The translations under genes and the position numbers were made by a program. Shown one piece after another: positions 26,943-36,904 of a DNA stretch of 37,439 nt. Position 1 is the first letter of the stretch. The number at the start of each line of letters is the position of its first letter. Source of the DNA: Lingula anatina (taxonomy: Eukaryota > Brachiopoda > Lingulata > Lingulida > Lingulidae); assembly GCF_001039355.2 (NCBI RefSeq), contig NW_019774358.1, forward strand, positions 474,577 to 512,015. The letters are read 5' to 3'. The notes beneath the pieces were generated by a model, which saw only the letters and a program-made list of their open reading frames with translations, was not told the DNA's origin and made no database searches.

Positions 26943-27986
26943 ATGGAGAACTGGTCACAGCCAGATAACAACTCATTCAATCTGACGGTTGATTTAGGGG
27001 GATTCAAAAATGACGTTGTGTTCAACACAGCACATGGTAAAACACCCTTCAACCTGTTTATATTCTGTATTCTTGGAGTGGCAAGCAATGTTATTTGCAT
27101 AACAGGAATTATTTTCAACATCATGTCAGTGTTGACATTTTCTAAAGAGAAAACACTCACGTCCACCACTTACTTATTGACATGGATTGCCGTCATGGGC
27201 AACCTTTTTCTGCTTACTTTCGTGATTTGTGTATCCTTACCTGCTCTTAACGTATACACGGGCTGGGTGCCATGGTATTTTGTCTCTGTCCAGCCGTACA
27301 TCAAGTATATTTGGCCAATCCTCTTAGTCTCAAAGCTATCTTCGCATTATTTTGTAATCATGGTCGCCTATGATAGATATTTGGCTATGACCAAGCCAAT
27401 ATCCACCTTTCAAAGTCGTACCGTCTCCAAATGGCGTCGCCGTTCATACGTCATGATTTTTTTGGTTATAGTGTACCAAACCCCAAAGTTTTTTGAAGCC
27501 GATGTAGTCGGTTTTGCAAGCTGCAGAGCAAACTCTACAGACCTCTGCCACACTGTTAAAACAAAGGACTTAGGAAATCTCTTCAGCTACGTGTATCGCC
27601 TCATTTTGCCAATTTTTCTCAACCAGATAGCCCCAATCTTTACTGTGATTACTCTTTATGCTAAAATTGCCAATGCTATGAAGAAAAACGCCAAAAGTGT
27701 CGCTGGGATGATAGTCTCCAAGACAGGCCCATCTGGCCACCTTACTAAAATTGTGACCTCTCTCCTGATATGTTACCTTCTGGCTGTAATACCTTATTGT
27801 TTCCTTACACCTGTCATCGCTCTACAGGAAAGGTTCATATCTTCCCAGTACTACTATATCATTGACTGGGTACAACCAGTGGTGTACGTGTTGAGCGCTT
27901 TGAATGCATCGGTTAATTTTTTTATTTACGGCCTCGTGGGGACTAAATTTAGACGTAATTTAAAGGACCTTCTTCATCTTAAATAG
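26943..27986 (+). CDS. Rhodopsin-class GPCR, FMRFamide-receptor-like, copy 3 (347 aa), TM2 Asp replaced by Gly
   Basis: Intact 347-residue frame with DRY 144-146, C194/C202 and NFFIY as in its sisters. The TM2 aspartate, D86 in copies 1 and 2 (VMDN), is glycine here (VMGN, codon GGC at 27198-27200). In class A receptors this is the sodium-pocket residue, usually important for signalling. The N-terminus matches copy 1 (MENWSQPDNNSFN), whereas TM1 resembles copy 2, so the gene looks mosaic. AATAAA motifs at 28006-28011 and 28177-28182 are candidate poly(A) signals. Confidence 0.93.
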   Translation: MENWSQPDNNSFNLTVDLGGFKNDVVFNTAHGKTPFNLFIFCILGVASNVICITGIIFNIMSVLTFSKEKTLTSTTYLLTWIAVMGNLFLLTFVICVSLPALNVYTGWVPWYFVSVQPYIKYIWPILLVSKLSSHYFVIMVAYDRYLAMTKPISTFQSRTVSKWRRRSYVMIFLVIVYQTPKFFEADVVGFASCRANSTDLCHTVKTKDLGNLFSYVYRLILPIFLNQIAPIFTVITLYAKIANAMKKNAKSVAGMIVSKTGPSGHLTKIVTSLLICYLLAVIPYCFLTPVIALQERFISSQYYYIIDWVQPVVYVLSALNASVNFFIYGLVGTKFRRNLKDLLHLK

Positions 27987-28005
27987 GATCGCAGCAACAG
28001 TGTGT

Positions 28006-28011
28006 AATAAA
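28006..28011 (+). terminator. Candidate poly(A) signal for GPCR copy 3
   Basis: AATAAA 20 bases after the stop codon. A second one lies at 28177-28182. No transcript evidence is available. Confidence 0.35.
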
Positions 28012-28688
28012 CTATGCATTTCCAGTAGGAGAATATGCGTATATGATTACATTCTCGATAAGAGCGGCGAATATAATTGGCAAAATAAAGCGTTACGAGG
28101 AAATTAATATTGGCATTACCAATGGCTCTGTCTCACCTAGCGTCATGAGGTGCGCATGAGTATCATATGTGACATCAATAAAGCGTATAGAATCACCCTG
28201 TTTTAGGCCTAATAAAATAAAGGCATAAGCAGCTTATGAAATTGTTTTTGAACATGCTCAAAACACTTTATTTCCCTTCGAGTAGCGACGTAAGTCTAAC
28301 GAACCCTTTGTTCTTGTCTGTGTATGGACAATTTTTCTCATACGTTAGTACTTTACGCTAGGTGTGGCAGTGCATTTAGATACGTGATATATATGTGATA
28401 TATTTTTGATTTCTATAAACTTTTGTAGAAAAATAGTGACAAGACAACGAAATTCAAAATCATACAACCTCAAAACTGCAAGGAGGTGTTGAGTTCCCAC
28501 TGCAAATATTAAAAAAGTATGAGTTAAAGAACGCATTTCCACAAGGTGTATAAGATTCATGGAAAAAGGAAGCATTGGATGTTAAGGCAAAATCTAAAAC
28601 TTGTCTGCCTTTCGTGTTGTATCACATATAAGGTACCGTCGTGTATCGTGTACCTGAGAGTTATAGTATTGCCTGTCTCGGGAAAATA

Positions 28689-28887
28689 CACTCAACAAAA
28701 AAGTTCAGAAACATGAAATTGTTTTTTTAATTATGAAAATATGTAATGTAGTGGGAAAATCTGCAATGTTTTTATAAATGATGAGTGCACAATCCATCTT
28801 TAATTTGTTAAAATATTTACCTTAGCTCAAACGGTTATTTTATAATTATTCAAAATAACGATGCTTCCGAACTTTTTTGGTCCAGTG
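28689..28887. mobile_element. Mariner-type MITE with TA target duplication
   Basis: The 199-bp element begins CACTCAACAAAAAAGTTCAG and ends AACTTTTTTGGTCCAGTG, flanked by TA on each side (28687-28688, 28888-28889). Arms of about 26 bp pair as CACT..ACAAAAAAGTTC.GAA.CAT. The TA duplication and CACT ends fit Tc1/mariner-like non-autonomous elements (inference). No open frame. Confidence 0.82.
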
Positions 28888-29028
28888 TACTTAGATTTGC
28901 CCCCTTATCCATCCTGCTTCTTCTACTTCATTCTATGTGTTCAGTCGTTAATTTGCAAAGAGTATTTCGTACAATTAGTTTTAAAAAATGCGTCAGTCAG
29001 TTGCATTAGCCAAATTGATTGAATTGAA

Positions 29029-29073
<45 letters not shown>
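29029..29073 (+). repeat. (ATT)n microsatellite
   Basis: About 15 ATT units in the intergenic region. Confidence 0.97.
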
Positions 29074-29482
29074 GTACTCGAAGGCATTTGTTCAAGGCTC
29101 AAATCGAGTTCTTATATTTTAAAGCTAATTAGTTTTTGTTTTGTAATTGGTTCATCAGTAATGAACAAAAGAGTAACTTTCTGTGTGCAATTCGTCTTGT
29201 GGCCATACACAAGTATTTATCTGATTATATATACCTGTCTGTTTTAAATATATTGATAGATTTATGTATATATATATAGGCTATATAATGCATGAAAAGA
29301 TTTTCGATGTAGTATATATTTCTATATCAAGAAAATGAATTATGAAATATTTGACGTGATGCCACTAAATGGCATCTTTGTTATCACTGGGGAGAACGTT
29401 CCTGTATATAAACAAAAATTGGACGTCTCCATGCCTGTTTGCAACAGTAACAATGCGACGCAGTATTATTATTATTGTTGGT

Positions 29483-29632
29483 GCGACGTAAATTGATTGT
29501 TACGTCACATGTGCGTCACCATTAAACGCAACCAATAAGAACATTCGTAACAACGTTGCCGTGATTACGCTCAGCGTAGCAACAAGCCCCGGGTGGGGAA
29601 AAGATGTAAGAAAACATCAGGGAATATAAATA
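29483..29632 (+). promoter_or_regulatory. Promoter-like region of the kinase gene (CRE-like, CCAAT, TATA)
   Basis: In order: GACGTAA (29485-29491), TTACGTCA (29500-29507, a CREB/ATF-type site), GCGTCACC (29513-29520), CCAAT (29532-29536), two half-sites resembling RFX motifs (GTTGCC 29555-29560, TAGCAAC 29577-29583), and TATAAATA (29625-29632). The TATA-like box is 57 bases before the ATG at 29689, a spacing that fits a short 5' UTR. Factor assignments are inference from consensus only. Confidence 0.5.
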
Positions 29633-29688
29633 AGAAAGTTTACACACAGAAACTGGCGACTGAACTACCACCAGGTTTGCGAAAGCTA

Positions 29689-29694
29689 ATGCAG
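29689..29694 (+). CDS. Kinase exon 1 (6 coding bases, ATGCAG)
   Basis: ATG CAG is followed by gtacgt, and the next exon continues in phase 0 with TCT CTA GGC. The frame of exon 2 closes upstream at TAG (30148-30150), so an upstream start is needed unless translation begins at the internal ATG (30208). Confidence 0.55.
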
Positions 29695-30515
29695 GTACGT
29701 AGAAATTGATTCACCAAAGGGATATTTATTAATATACATTATTACCGTTTAAATGCGAATGTGTCCTCAGAAAATATGTATCGAATTTTATTTTATAGTG
29801 TTTTATAACTTTACACGTGAAGTTTTTATAATGATGCATCTAAAGAATTTTTTTCAAATCCGTAAAGAAGGTCTAGCGCCCGAAAGCTTGGATTAGATTT
29901 TACATCTTTATAGTAGATCTTCATAGATGCACATTATAATAACTTATTTATTTCTTAAAGATCTATACAGTGATTTGATATGAATCTTCAATATATAACA
30001 TTACCCAAAGACTCTGCTATGTTTTAGATGTCCGAGTTTATACATGTATGTAGATTTTATATAAGACATTCTAAACCTTTTTTTACGTGCATATTTCCAA
30101 ATCCCTTCCACTCTCTGCTCATGACCATGTTTTATCCCCCTAACGTGTAGTCTCTAGGCAACCAGTTCCGTGGAAAGAAAAGGGCATGCTCCTCTGTGGA
30201 CAACACCATGGCCAGTAAACGTCAGGGGATGAAGGAATTAAGTGCCGGGGATCACCGCAAGAAAGCCACGGGGCACCACTTCACGGCCTACGTACGCCTG
30301 CCTGGTGACGCGGAGGAGGCTGCTGGTTATAAAGAAAGGGCCAGCCATCAGGCCATGAGGATTGTTTGTGGCATTGGAGACGCGTGGTGTGATACCACCG
30401 AGCAGCAGCATAAGGTAAGCCTATAGTAAGCCTAGGAAACCTGTGCTTTGTTCTCAGAGATCTGATAGAATTTTCATAATCTATATCTATCTCTATGAAA
30501 CTAAAAGGAATAATA

Positions 30516-30572
<57 letters not shown>

Positions 30573-32509
30573 GTAATAACCCAATTACCCTTAGGAAGGA
30601 CAAGGACCAATGAAGCGCTTGACCATATTTTTCTCAAAACCTAAAATGCTTCGGCATAGTCTCATTTTTTAACAAGATTATAAAGGATGACATATCTGTG
30701 CTTCATACCACAGATGACAATAATCAATATACCGAACCCTCCTAAATTTTTAAGATTGATTATTTGCGCACTTCGTCTATTTTCACTTCATGGACCATAG
30801 CACATATATTTATTGCCATGAAATCACCCTATGTTTCACTGTTGTAGCCGTGTCCGGTGTACTTGGGGCCCGAACTGGACGGGGCAGCGTCGGACCTGGC
30901 CACTCAAGGATACACCGTCCTCCGAGAACTTCCGCACGATGGAAATTTCGGTTGCGGCGCCCTAGTCGGACGGCACGAGAGCGACCTGAAACGCGTGGCC
31001 ATCCGACTCATCCAGCGCGGCGGAAACAAGTCCAGCGATGCAACCGCCCACAGTAGCGGAGAGATCTACAAACCGTCTGGTTCTTTTAAAAGTTGTTTTT
31101 TGGCCGACAACATAGAACTTTTACAGAGTCTACGGCACGAAAACCTGATTAAAATGCACGAGTTTTTTGTCACCAGAGGTCACTTGGCAGTGGTTGCTGA
31201 ATACTGTGAAAACGGGGATTTGGCTCATCTTGTGGCCCACAGGAAAGCGGGGTTTCTAATAGAACCAGTGAGCAGACGATACTTCAAACAGATCTTCCAA
31301 GTAAGATATTCGTCTATTTCTTGTAGTGCGCCCTTTATTTGAAGTAGATCTTACCGTAAAAACCGATGATTCATTATAAAGAATTCAGTTTTTGAAAGTT
31401 TTTTGAAAGTTGTTTGAGAAGTAACATCATCTTAAAAATAACGTTTTTTTTTTTCTGTGTGTGTGCATGTGTGGCAGGTTTTTCTTTCTTCTTTTCTAGT
31501 CTTCTTCTTTTTTAATTTTTTTTTCGTCTATTTCCCGATTAAGTGACAGTATTTTCATATTTTTCTCAGCATTTACATATTTTTTCGAACATTTTATTCA
31601 TTAAGGCGATGGAATACCTACATCACAACAACATAGCACACCGCGACGTCAAATGCAGCAAGTTCGTGGTCTCGAGAAACAACGTCCTTAAACTGTGCGA
31701 CCTTGGCACCGCCGTTCTATACAAAGATGGCGACCCCCTGCTCACTGATACCAAGTGTGGATCGCCAGGGTATCGGGCGCCAGAACTCTTGTCCAATTTT
31801 CCTTACGATCCTCGGAGAGTTGACATGTGGGCGATGGGTAGGTGAATGCAATAATTAAAATTATAATTAATATTAATTAATTAATAACGAAAAAAATTAA
31901 AGTGAACGTCTTTCTGCGGATCTTTTGTAAAACTGCAAATACATTCCCCTTCAATCGGTCTGTATCCCCAACCATCGGTAATTGGCTATAATCCCTTTAC
32001 TGTTACCCGTTTCCAATATTAACTGATACCAACCTTATAGAAAGAGAAGCATGTGAATGTACTCTAATTAGCTCTGAATATGTGAGTTTATCAAACACGC
32101 CTTACCGAGCGCGTAGAGCATTATAATCTCATTTTCTCTTAAGGCGTTCTCCTCTACTACATGGCCACTGGTCTAATACCTTACCACGGTCAACCAAACA
32201 TTCCTGTCAAACTGAGCTTTCCCAACGGAGATGTCCTCAACCTTAGCCGAGAACTAAAGCAATTACTGCAAGGTAAAATTAGGTCCAATTTGACGACAAG
32301 CGCCAAATGAAACCTAGAATATTACTTTTGAAAACGGCGGGGGCTTGTAGTTGTCTATTTTTGACAAGTAATGCGACATCTTCCGATCAACCACTTAATG
32401 AAGTCAGGGGAACTTGAATCTTACTGCTTTGTTTATTAATCTAATTTCAGTTGTTTATATGATTGTAATATCTATTTATTATTTTTTATATATTCAATTT
32501 GTATTCTTT

Positions 32510-32557
<48 letters not shown>

Positions 32558-32844
32558 TATTAAATTAGTGAACTCTTAATTATTTATTCAGTGATGACGG
32601 TATCTCTTTTAGAGTTAGTTACAATAACAACTACCACGTTTTAGGAACGAAATTATTCCATATTTCAGGCCTCCTCACGCACAACTCTGAGCTCCGTTTC
32701 ACCTTAAACCGCGTGAGAAATAGTCCCTGGCTGTGCAAGGCAGACGACGGCGTGTACATCGGGAACTTTTTCCGTGTGCGGCAGCCTGAGAAGGTGCGTA
32801 CATCGGCCAAGGAGACGAAACTGAAGAGAGAATTACACATCTGA
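29689..32844 (+). CDS. Protein kinase-like gene (TSSK/CAMK-related), probable pseudokinase, 419 aa
   Basis: Coding exons: 29689-29694, 30151-30414, 30848-31300, 31606-31837, 32144-32272, 32669-32844. All introns are GT..AG, phases agree, TGA ends it, 1,260 nt. Residues 1-110 are an extension without a recognised domain; the kinase fold spans about 111-395. The fold is clear: LRHENLIKMHEFF, EYCENGDLAHLV, IAHRDVKC, CGSPGYRAPELL, VDMWAMGVLLYYMATGLIPY. Key residues are changed: the VAxK lysine is R143 (VAIR), the helix C glutamate position is N178 (FLADNIE versus FLPRE in TSSKs), the metal-binding Asn of HRDxKxxN is K260 (HRDVKCSK), and DFG is DLG (273-275). The glycine loop is irregular (LPHDGNFGCG). 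HRD Asp and APE remain. The HRDxKC motif and helix pattern resemble testis-specific serine kinases; orthology is not certain. It is probably catalytically weak or dead, with a scaffold or allosteric role. Confidence 0.86.
30151..30414 (+). CDS. Kinase exon 2: N-terminal extension
   Basis: 88 codons, phase 0 on both sides; acceptor gtgtag, donor aag|gtaagc. It encodes residues 3-90, basic near the start (RGKKRAC) and otherwise unrecognised. Confidence 0.7.
30514..30572 (+). repeat. (ATT)n microsatellite in kinase intron 2
   Basis: About 19 ATT units, between exons 2 and 3 of the kinase-like gene. Confidence 0.97.
30848..31300 (+). CDS. Kinase exon 3: N-lobe and start of C-lobe
   Basis: 151 codons, phase 0 on both sides; acceptor cactgttgtag, donor caa|gtaaga. 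It covers the altered glycine loop, VAIR, helix C and the hinge (AEYCENGDL), ending RRYFKQIFQ. Confidence 0.92.
31606..31837 (+). CDS. Kinase exon 4: catalytic loop, activation segment
   Basis: Acceptor ttattcattaag, donor gatgg|gtaggt, phase 0 in and 1 out. AMEYLHHNNIAHRDVKCSK, CDLGTA, and CGSPGYRAPELL are all visible. Confidence 0.95.
32144..32272 (+). CDS. Kinase exon 5
   Basis: Acceptor ttttctcttaag, donor caag|gtaaaa, phase 1 on both sides. It encodes VLLYYMATGLIPYHGQ and a helix ending LKQLLQ. Confidence 0.88.
32507..32559 (+). repeat. (CTTT)n microsatellite in kinase intron 5
   Basis: About 13 CTTT units, upstream of the last exon. Confidence 0.96.
32669..32844 (+). CDS. Kinase last exon and stop
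   Basis: Acceptor catatttcag, phase 1 in, TGA 32842-32844. GLLTHNSELRFTLNRVRNS is the end of the kinase fold (family: LL..DP..R.....I..HPWL), followed by PWL and a basic tail. Confidence 0.87.
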
Positions 32845-35800
32845 AAGCCATTATAACTTTCAGCACTCAAACATATTTAAAATTGTCTTTGTAATCATGA
32901 AGCTGCACCACAATGTAAAACACTGGCAGTTTTATTATAAATATTTAAAATGCAGAGAAAATGAACATGTTAATTAAAAATTGAAAAACCCCTCGAACGG
33001 AAAGAGACCGGTTCTCTCTCCACATTAATTTAGCATCAGAAAGTGCATTATTGTATAACTAAAGACAATGCATTGGCAATCGACACAGATATCGAATCGG
33101 AATAGCGGTTACATGTTGACTTTAAAATATATTTCAAAAGATTTCGGCCGCCATTGCCGTTCTACGTGTACAATTTTTCAGTGGTTATCACCTTTGGCAA
33201 AAAAAAAACACTTAAAATTCACAATATTGGGGAGACTAAATTTCAGTATACTTTACAGAAATGGGCAAAACTTTATCATCATGATTCTCACTTGTCGCCG
33301 ACTTGTGAAGATAGCCGTATTTCTGTTTCATTCGGATTGCACTTTCAATAAATAGTGTTCTGTGGATTTCCTTTGTCGTTTTGTAAGCGGTGTGCTTCTG
33401 CAGCTGAGATACGAACTTTTAATGTAATACTTACATGTATCATCATAGAGCCGTTGAAACTGGATGAAGTACATTGCACACAGCAATGTCCGAATGACTT
33501 TTTTCAAGTATCTCTTCTCTTATCTCTCCATGATTCATTTATTCATTCTGGGGAGGGAGGAGGGGGGTAGTCGCAGTGAGCAAGCATATTTTTACCTCGT
33601 TTCTCTAGGAAAATATAAAACAGCAGGTGGGCGATACTGCAAATGTTTATACGGCGCAAAGATGGAAAAGTTTATTCTTTTCCTCGCTTTTTTCTTGGGC
33701 GGGAGGGTGGGGGAGTTCTGGGGGTGGCGCCCACCCACTGTGTCCACCCTTTGTTCCAACATAAGATATGTGGCAGATCACTGATTTTGCCCGTTCAGAG
33801 GAAGCATATGCAGGACTGATCACGGGTGTAATGATCATTAGACACATACATGTAATTTCACTAATTTAGCACTTGTTCGAAATGCAAAAGATTAATCCAG
33901 TCCAAAATAGATACGAGCAAGGAGTTTTAATAAACTACAACTCCTTGATACGAGTGAGTCGCACTGATCATTAAGACGGCGGAAAAACACCCAATTATTT
34001 ACAAACTAGGAACTACCTAATTATTTTAATACTTTCATCTTGGCACATTAAAAAACATCCAACTAAGCCCCGGGGAAGTAATAGGCACCACACCTGCCAT
34101 TAAGCCAACATTTTTGTTCCTGTTATAACAGAAATCAACAAACGCTTGTTGTGTATTTTCCACTTAACGTCAGAACCGGCAAACGCCAATTTTCATTAAG
34201 GTCTGCCGGGGTGTGAAAGTGACGGAAATGCAATTTGTTAATATTCCCTCGGTCGTACGGATGGGCTCGGTGCGCTGGCATATTTTGAAACACGATCATG
34301 CTAACATAAATGGGGAATATCAGATTAGTCCTTCATGCTAGCGTCTTGGCACGTTTTTTTACAACGCCGACAAATTGACTCCTGATCAAATAATAAACGC
34401 AGCGTCGATAAGTATATATCAACAAAATTGTTCCAACACGATTGACAGGTTCAACTGGCGGTCGTTGTGGGTTTTCCACTTAACGTCTCCATCAGAACCT
34501 CCGGTCTTTATTAAGATGTGCCATAATATAAAGGTGGATGGAAGTGAAGTGCAGGACTAATGAAGGTTTTAGGAACGTTCGCAGACTTATGAAAATGCAC
34601 ACACACAGTTCCCGATCAAAGATACACAAAATTTGCCAAATGTTGAACACTTAAGCGTAGGTAGCATTTACTACGTGTATGCACCTTTTTCAGTGGAGGC
34701 AGGCGATGGCCGTACGGTTTTCTTGAGCCGATACTTTGGCAGAAATTAAAAAGCATCAACCCGTAGGCCGTGGCAGTATCAGAGGTGCCATTGCATAATT
34801 CCCGTGGGGCACTGCTCAGTGGACTAACTTGTGGTGATCTGCAATACGGTGATGTCAAAAATCTTACGGATCTAGAATTGTCACGGTCGTCAAACAGATA
34901 TCGTTAGTTAAACTCTTTCGGTCCGTTCATTATCCATTTCGAATTTTTGCGGCTGCATAAAAATACAGACAAAGATTTTGAAAATATAATTATTCTTTAC
35001 CAAATCATTTCATAGTCCTTTACCTGATAAATGGGAAAAACGGGATTCGAATATTTCAATTAAAATTTAAAGTTACATATTTAGTTTAGATTCCAACAAA
35101 ACACTTTCAAATCCTCCTGATGTAATTCTATACCCAATAAAAATATTTGACGTATCGAGCAGCATTACGGTTGTTTGTTAGCAAAGATGGTACTTTTAAC
35201 AGAGCCCGAGAATATTGAACCAAAGACCGCAACACATGGGCTTATGGAAATCTAGGAGTTTTGGTGAAAGCTGCCAAAGTTTTCATATATGCAAATAAGA
35301 ACATCTTATTTTATTGAGGTAAGTTGAATCAATATGACCCAACTTCATCGTCAGTACAGACACAAGCCCTTCCTGACTTCCCTGGAAAATTTACTATCCT
35401 ATCAGATCAAATAAACTATCCCCATGCCAAATTTAACCTTTCTTGTTGAGAATAAACCAACTAGATTATCTAGTTGCTACTTACTAGTATACCGGTACCT
35501 TGTCTCTATAACACTGTTTCAGAGACATTGCTGCTGTATACTCTCTGGCCGCAGGGTGCGCTATTAGTCTGTTACAAAGAGTGTTCAATGGCTCACAGTG
35601 TTATCTTGTATACTTTTTTAAATAATAATTATTATTATTCTTACATGGCGCATTCCATTAAAATCTCAATGCACCTTACAATCACTTTTAATTAAAATGG
35701 CTAAATGTTACAATTTAAAAGAGCTAAATGTAAACATTTATAAGAACTAAATATTACAATTAGAAGCAAGCCCCTGATATCAGAGCTGATTGTGTTTTCT

Positions 35801-36040
35801 AAACACTGCAGCGCGATTGGCCTACTAGTACACCCAAAAGTCTCAAAAGGTTAACGTGAATCTACCGGTTACATGCATACCTCTTTACAATCACACATGC
35901 GGCTGCAGGTCTAGTACATGCAGGCTTTTCCTGTATGACAACACTAGCATGGTGTCACGAGACTGATGACGTATATACGACGGGGTGAAGTTGTGTTTCC
36001 AGTAAAGCTAGGTCGGCCCAACTGTAACTACATGGGTAGG
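32845..36040. other. Intergenic, no gene recognised
   Basis: AATAAA at 33347-33352 could be a distal poly(A) signal of the kinase. G-rich blocks lie at 33550-33568 and 33697-33727. A short hairpin (CAAGGAGTT...AACTCCTTG) lies near 33914-33944. Two diverged copies of a segment containing TTTTCCACTTAACGTC occur near 34150-34215 and 34465-34530. Confidence 0.5.
33697..33727 (+). other. G-quadruplex-like motif
   Basis: Runs ggg, ggg, ggg, ggggg and ggggg are separated by short loops. A weaker G-rich block lies at 33550-33568. Confidence 0.55.
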
Positions 36041-36043
36041 TAT

Positions 36044-36259
36044 GACCCCATGCCCACAGATTTTAGAGCGATCTATCCCTGTGGGGAGTCTCACTAGATT
36101 ACTGTCAGCTCAGCCGGCTTAGGTGTCTGTCCCGCCTACTAAAAGCTGTAAGGGGGTAATTAACTACCGTGCGCGCTCGGCTGACATCAATTTAGCGTGA
36201 ACCACCCAGGGAGTTGGGTCAATCGAGATGGATCGATCTAAATCTATGGGAATACACTC
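36044..36259 (-). mobile_element. Inverted-repeat transposon (MITE), family A, copy 2
   Basis: The 216-bp element is flanked by TAT (36041-36043 and 36260-36262) and is an inverted copy of 6937-7151. Shared internal blocks include GGTTCACGCTAAATTG, GTCAGCCGAGCGCGCACGG and CCCCCTTACAGCTTTTAGTA. Roughly 85% alike by eye. Non-coding. Confidence 0.83.
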
Positions 36260-36280
36260 TATGACACGCCGCAGCGAATT

Positions 36281-36398
36281 CATTGACTACGATGATCTCA
36301 CCACAATGAACAAAATAGTATCTTTCCGGTCCCGCACACCATTGACTACGATGATCTCACCACAATGAACAAAATAGTATTTTTCCGGTCCCGCACAC
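36281..36398 (+). repeat. Perfectly adjacent 59-bp tandem duplication
   Basis: Units 36281-36339 and 36340-36398 begin cattgactacgatgatctca and end ggtcccgcacac, differing at one position (tatcttt / tattttt). It starts 21 bases after MITE A copy 2. Confidence 0.97.
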
Positions 36399-36859
36399 CA
36401 CCACTGGTTGCCTGCGCTTGAGGTAATCGCTGCGACCGTCTGATTAAAATGATGAGATTTAGACTTCATTCCCACTAGCAAAATGGTAGCATGCTCATTT
36501 CTAAACCTATTTTCCGCTGAGACCTTATGGACTAATTTGACCGCTCTAGGTGACCGCTGCCCAACTCGACTGGCAACGCGACCTCTGAATATCAGCTTAT
36601 TAATTCAGTCTAGATCTCGTGCGTGCGTCAGGCGCTTGAGATCACGAACGACTTCTTTTCATTTACAGCACTGCTAATGAAAGTATTGTGTACTGCATGA
36701 TAACAAGTAATGGTTGGCACAGATCGAAGAATATTGAATTAAAAAAAATAATAATAAATAGAGTAGTCCTTACGAGAACACCACAATGCTATCAGAAAGA
36801 GCGGGTTTCGAATAAAGTTGGTGGAACCCCCAAGAAATGAGGCTTTAAACATTAAATAC

Positions 36860-36904
<45 letters not shown>

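Larger units (their letters stand above)
28187..29470. other. Intergenic between GPCR cluster and kinase gene
   Basis: It contains one mariner-like inverted-repeat element (28689-28887) and an (ATT)n tract (29029-29073). No gene recognised. Confidence 0.6.

Noticed and set aside
33914-33944. Hairpin CAAGGAGTT/AACTCCTTG as a transcription terminator
   Set aside because: Intrinsic terminators are bacterial; here it is a lone 9-bp stem in eukaryotic intergenic DNA.
36287-36481. Minus-strand open frame with repeated DRKDTILFIV-like segments
   Set aside because: It arises from the 59-bp tandem duplication; no other coding evidence.
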